Source: Batillaria attramentaria (lineage: Eukaryota > Mollusca > Gastropoda > Batillariidae). From it: a stretch of 64,000 bases of DNA. Made by a program: the position numbers and the translations under genes. Below the pieces are notes generated by a model. The model saw nothing but the letters and a program-made list of their open reading frames with translations. It was not told the DNA's origin and did no database searches. This document shows, piece after piece, positions 62,655 through 64,000 of the stretch. The stretch's first letter is position 1, and every line of letters begins with the position of its first letter. The stretch is taken from contig JACVVK020000472.1 in the NCBI GenBank assembly GCA_018292915.2, positions 62,001-126,000 on the forward strand, in the 5' to 3' direction.

Positions 62655-63462
62655 ACAAACCCGGCGAACAGGGTCCGTGAACGCCCCGCGACCGGTCATG
62701 CGCGATTCGCGCAAGGTCAAAAGCGGCGGGCGACAGGTCGAAATTGGTCATGAGCGACGTGTGAGTGTTGTGAGCGACTGGTCATGAGTGACTGGTCATG
62801 AGCGACTGGTCATGAGCGACTGGTCATGAACTACCGGCGGCTGGTCATTAGCGACAGGTGTGTGTGTGTGTGTGTGTGTGTGTGATATTTCTGTTCTTTT
62901 TGTCAGACATTAAGATGTTAGACTGCATGTATACTTGCTAAAATGGTTTTTCATGGACACACACAAGCAGGAATATGTCACAGAATTGTAGATGCTTGAG
63001 TCCTTACTTGTGGACAAAATTCATCTGTTAAAAACGTTGCCTGGGTGTTAAAGCACACGTACATTAAACACATACACTTTCGCTCATGACCAATTTCGAC
63101 CTGTCGCCCGCCGCCTTTGACACGTACATTAAACACAGACACTTTCGTCAAACGCATATTTCCATACATGCTTATGAACGGTCGCCCGCCGCCCGTGACC
63201 AGTCGCCACTCATCGCCCGCTGGCCATCCATGACCAATTTTGGAACGTCGCCCGCCGCTCGTAACCTTGCGCGGGTCACGTATAGCCAGTCGCCCGCCGT
63301 CCACGACCGGTCGCGGCCACCCACCGGGTGGAGTATAATCACTCGCCGATCGCCGGCCGTCGCTCGTGACCAATTTCGACCTGTCGCCCGCCGCCTTTGA
63401 CCTTGCGCGGGTCGCGCATGACCGGTCGCAGGGCGCTCACGGACCCTGTTCGCCGGATTTGT
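62655..63462. mobile_element. 808-bp foldback DNA element with long TIRs, TA TSD, in NOCT intron
   Basis: The left end is ACAAACCCGGCGAACAGGGT and the right end is its complement with one change, both flanked by TA (62653-62654 and 63463-63464). The TIRs extend for about 100 bp (to ctcatgacc / ggtcatgag words) with few mismatches. Subterminal repeats of GACTGGTCATGAGC on the left, and GTCGCCCGCCG with GACC on the right, run inward; a (TG)n and ~180 bp of plain sequence form the centre. There is no transposase. It starts 26 bp after the NOCT donor. Confidence 0.85.
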
Positions 63463-64000
63463 TACCTCGGAGGTCACAGAGACACACAGAGACTCTTTTG
63501 TCTGGGCAGCGGGACTCTGTTGGTTCACAATCCTCTCAGTTGGAAATTCCCTTTTTTTTTCTTTTTTGCAAAAGTAGAAAAAGCAAATAGAAGAAGAAAA
63601 AAAAAGCTTGCGCTGGTGTGGGTTGGTACTGTACCAAGAGACCCGCGCATGATTAGGAAGGAGGCGAGCGCACTCTCTATCACTGGAGGTGAAATAGGCA
63701 ATCTGTTTCCCTCTAATTAGCAGCCCCTGGACCCAGGCCTGGGTTTCAGACTTCTCAGAATTTTTGAGTACTGTCACCCGTGCATAATTTTGGCGGCAGA
63801 GGATATTGTGTGCCATGCAGCAGTGTGTTTATCGAGCTGTCTGCATGTCCTCTGTATTTGGGCTTGCTTTAACATGGGAATAGACTGCTGTGCAGTTGTG
63901 AATGTCACCACTTCTTCATGGATGGTCTCAAAGATCACCATAATTATCTTGACTGTTTGGACACCACTTCTTTGCTGACAATGGTGATCACAGGTTTGAA
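63463..64000. other. NOCT intron sequence to window end
   Basis: A T-rich then A-rich stretch near 63550-63605, no further exon or repeat recognised. The second nocturnin exon is not present before 64000. Confidence 0.5.

Noticed and set aside
63086..63816. Arginine/proline-rich open frames on both strands near the right edge
   Set aside because: They overlie the GC-rich inverted-repeat element in the NOCT intron.

Overview
The window is animal nuclear DNA. Genes are split into many GT-AG introns. Dinucleotide and homopolymer tracts are long, tRNA-derived SINEs are numerous, and there is one nearly full-length RTE-like retrotransposon. The gene set and repeat style suggest a marine mollusc, possibly a gastropod; that is an inference from general character, not a match to a named genome. 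No prokaryotic operons, CRISPR arrays or viral genomes were seen.

Five protein-coding genes are recognisable, and I assembled them exon by exon with consistent splice phases. (1) About 1003-15928 (+): the 3' fourteen coding exons of a DUF885-family gene, a predicted metallopeptidase-like protein with an HEGEPGHH motif; its 5' end lies left of the window. (2) 30116-33591 (-): UBL3, a complete prenylated ubiquitin-like protein in five exons. (3) 34317-51465 (+): STXBP4 (syntaxin-binding protein 4/Synip), complete in nineteen coding exons with PDZ, EF-hand-like, coiled-coil and WW parts. (4) 57307-60033 (-): MRPS34, mitochondrial small-subunit ribosomal protein, in two exons. (5) 62454-62628 (+): the first coding exon of nocturnin (NOCT), which continues past the right edge.

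Layout: UBL3 and STXBP4 are head to head with 725 bp between start codons, a candidate bidirectional promoter holding a perfect CRE palindrome and an ETS-like site. MRPS34 and NOCT are also divergent, with about 2.4 kb between them that includes a 138-nt poly-C tract. STXBP4 and MRPS34 converge. From 15929 to 30115 no coding gene was recognised; it holds repeats, and part may be UBL3 3' UTR.

Mobile DNA dominates the non-coding sequence. The clearest pattern is a set of short non-autonomous elements with CAG...CTG termini and exact 6-bp target duplications (TATATA, TACTCT, TAGTTG, CAATAC, CAAAGT, ATATTT), three of them in UBL3 introns. Others are an RTE-like element antisense in the last STXBP4 intron plus a truncated relative with an exact duplication; two 1.1-kb repeats carrying regularly spaced TCAAGGTCA nuclear-receptor-type half sites; an 18-unit C-rich minisatellite; an 808-bp foldback element 26 bp after the NOCT splice donor; a perfect 92-bp palindrome bounded by TTAA; and at least five SINE families, some nested inside one another.
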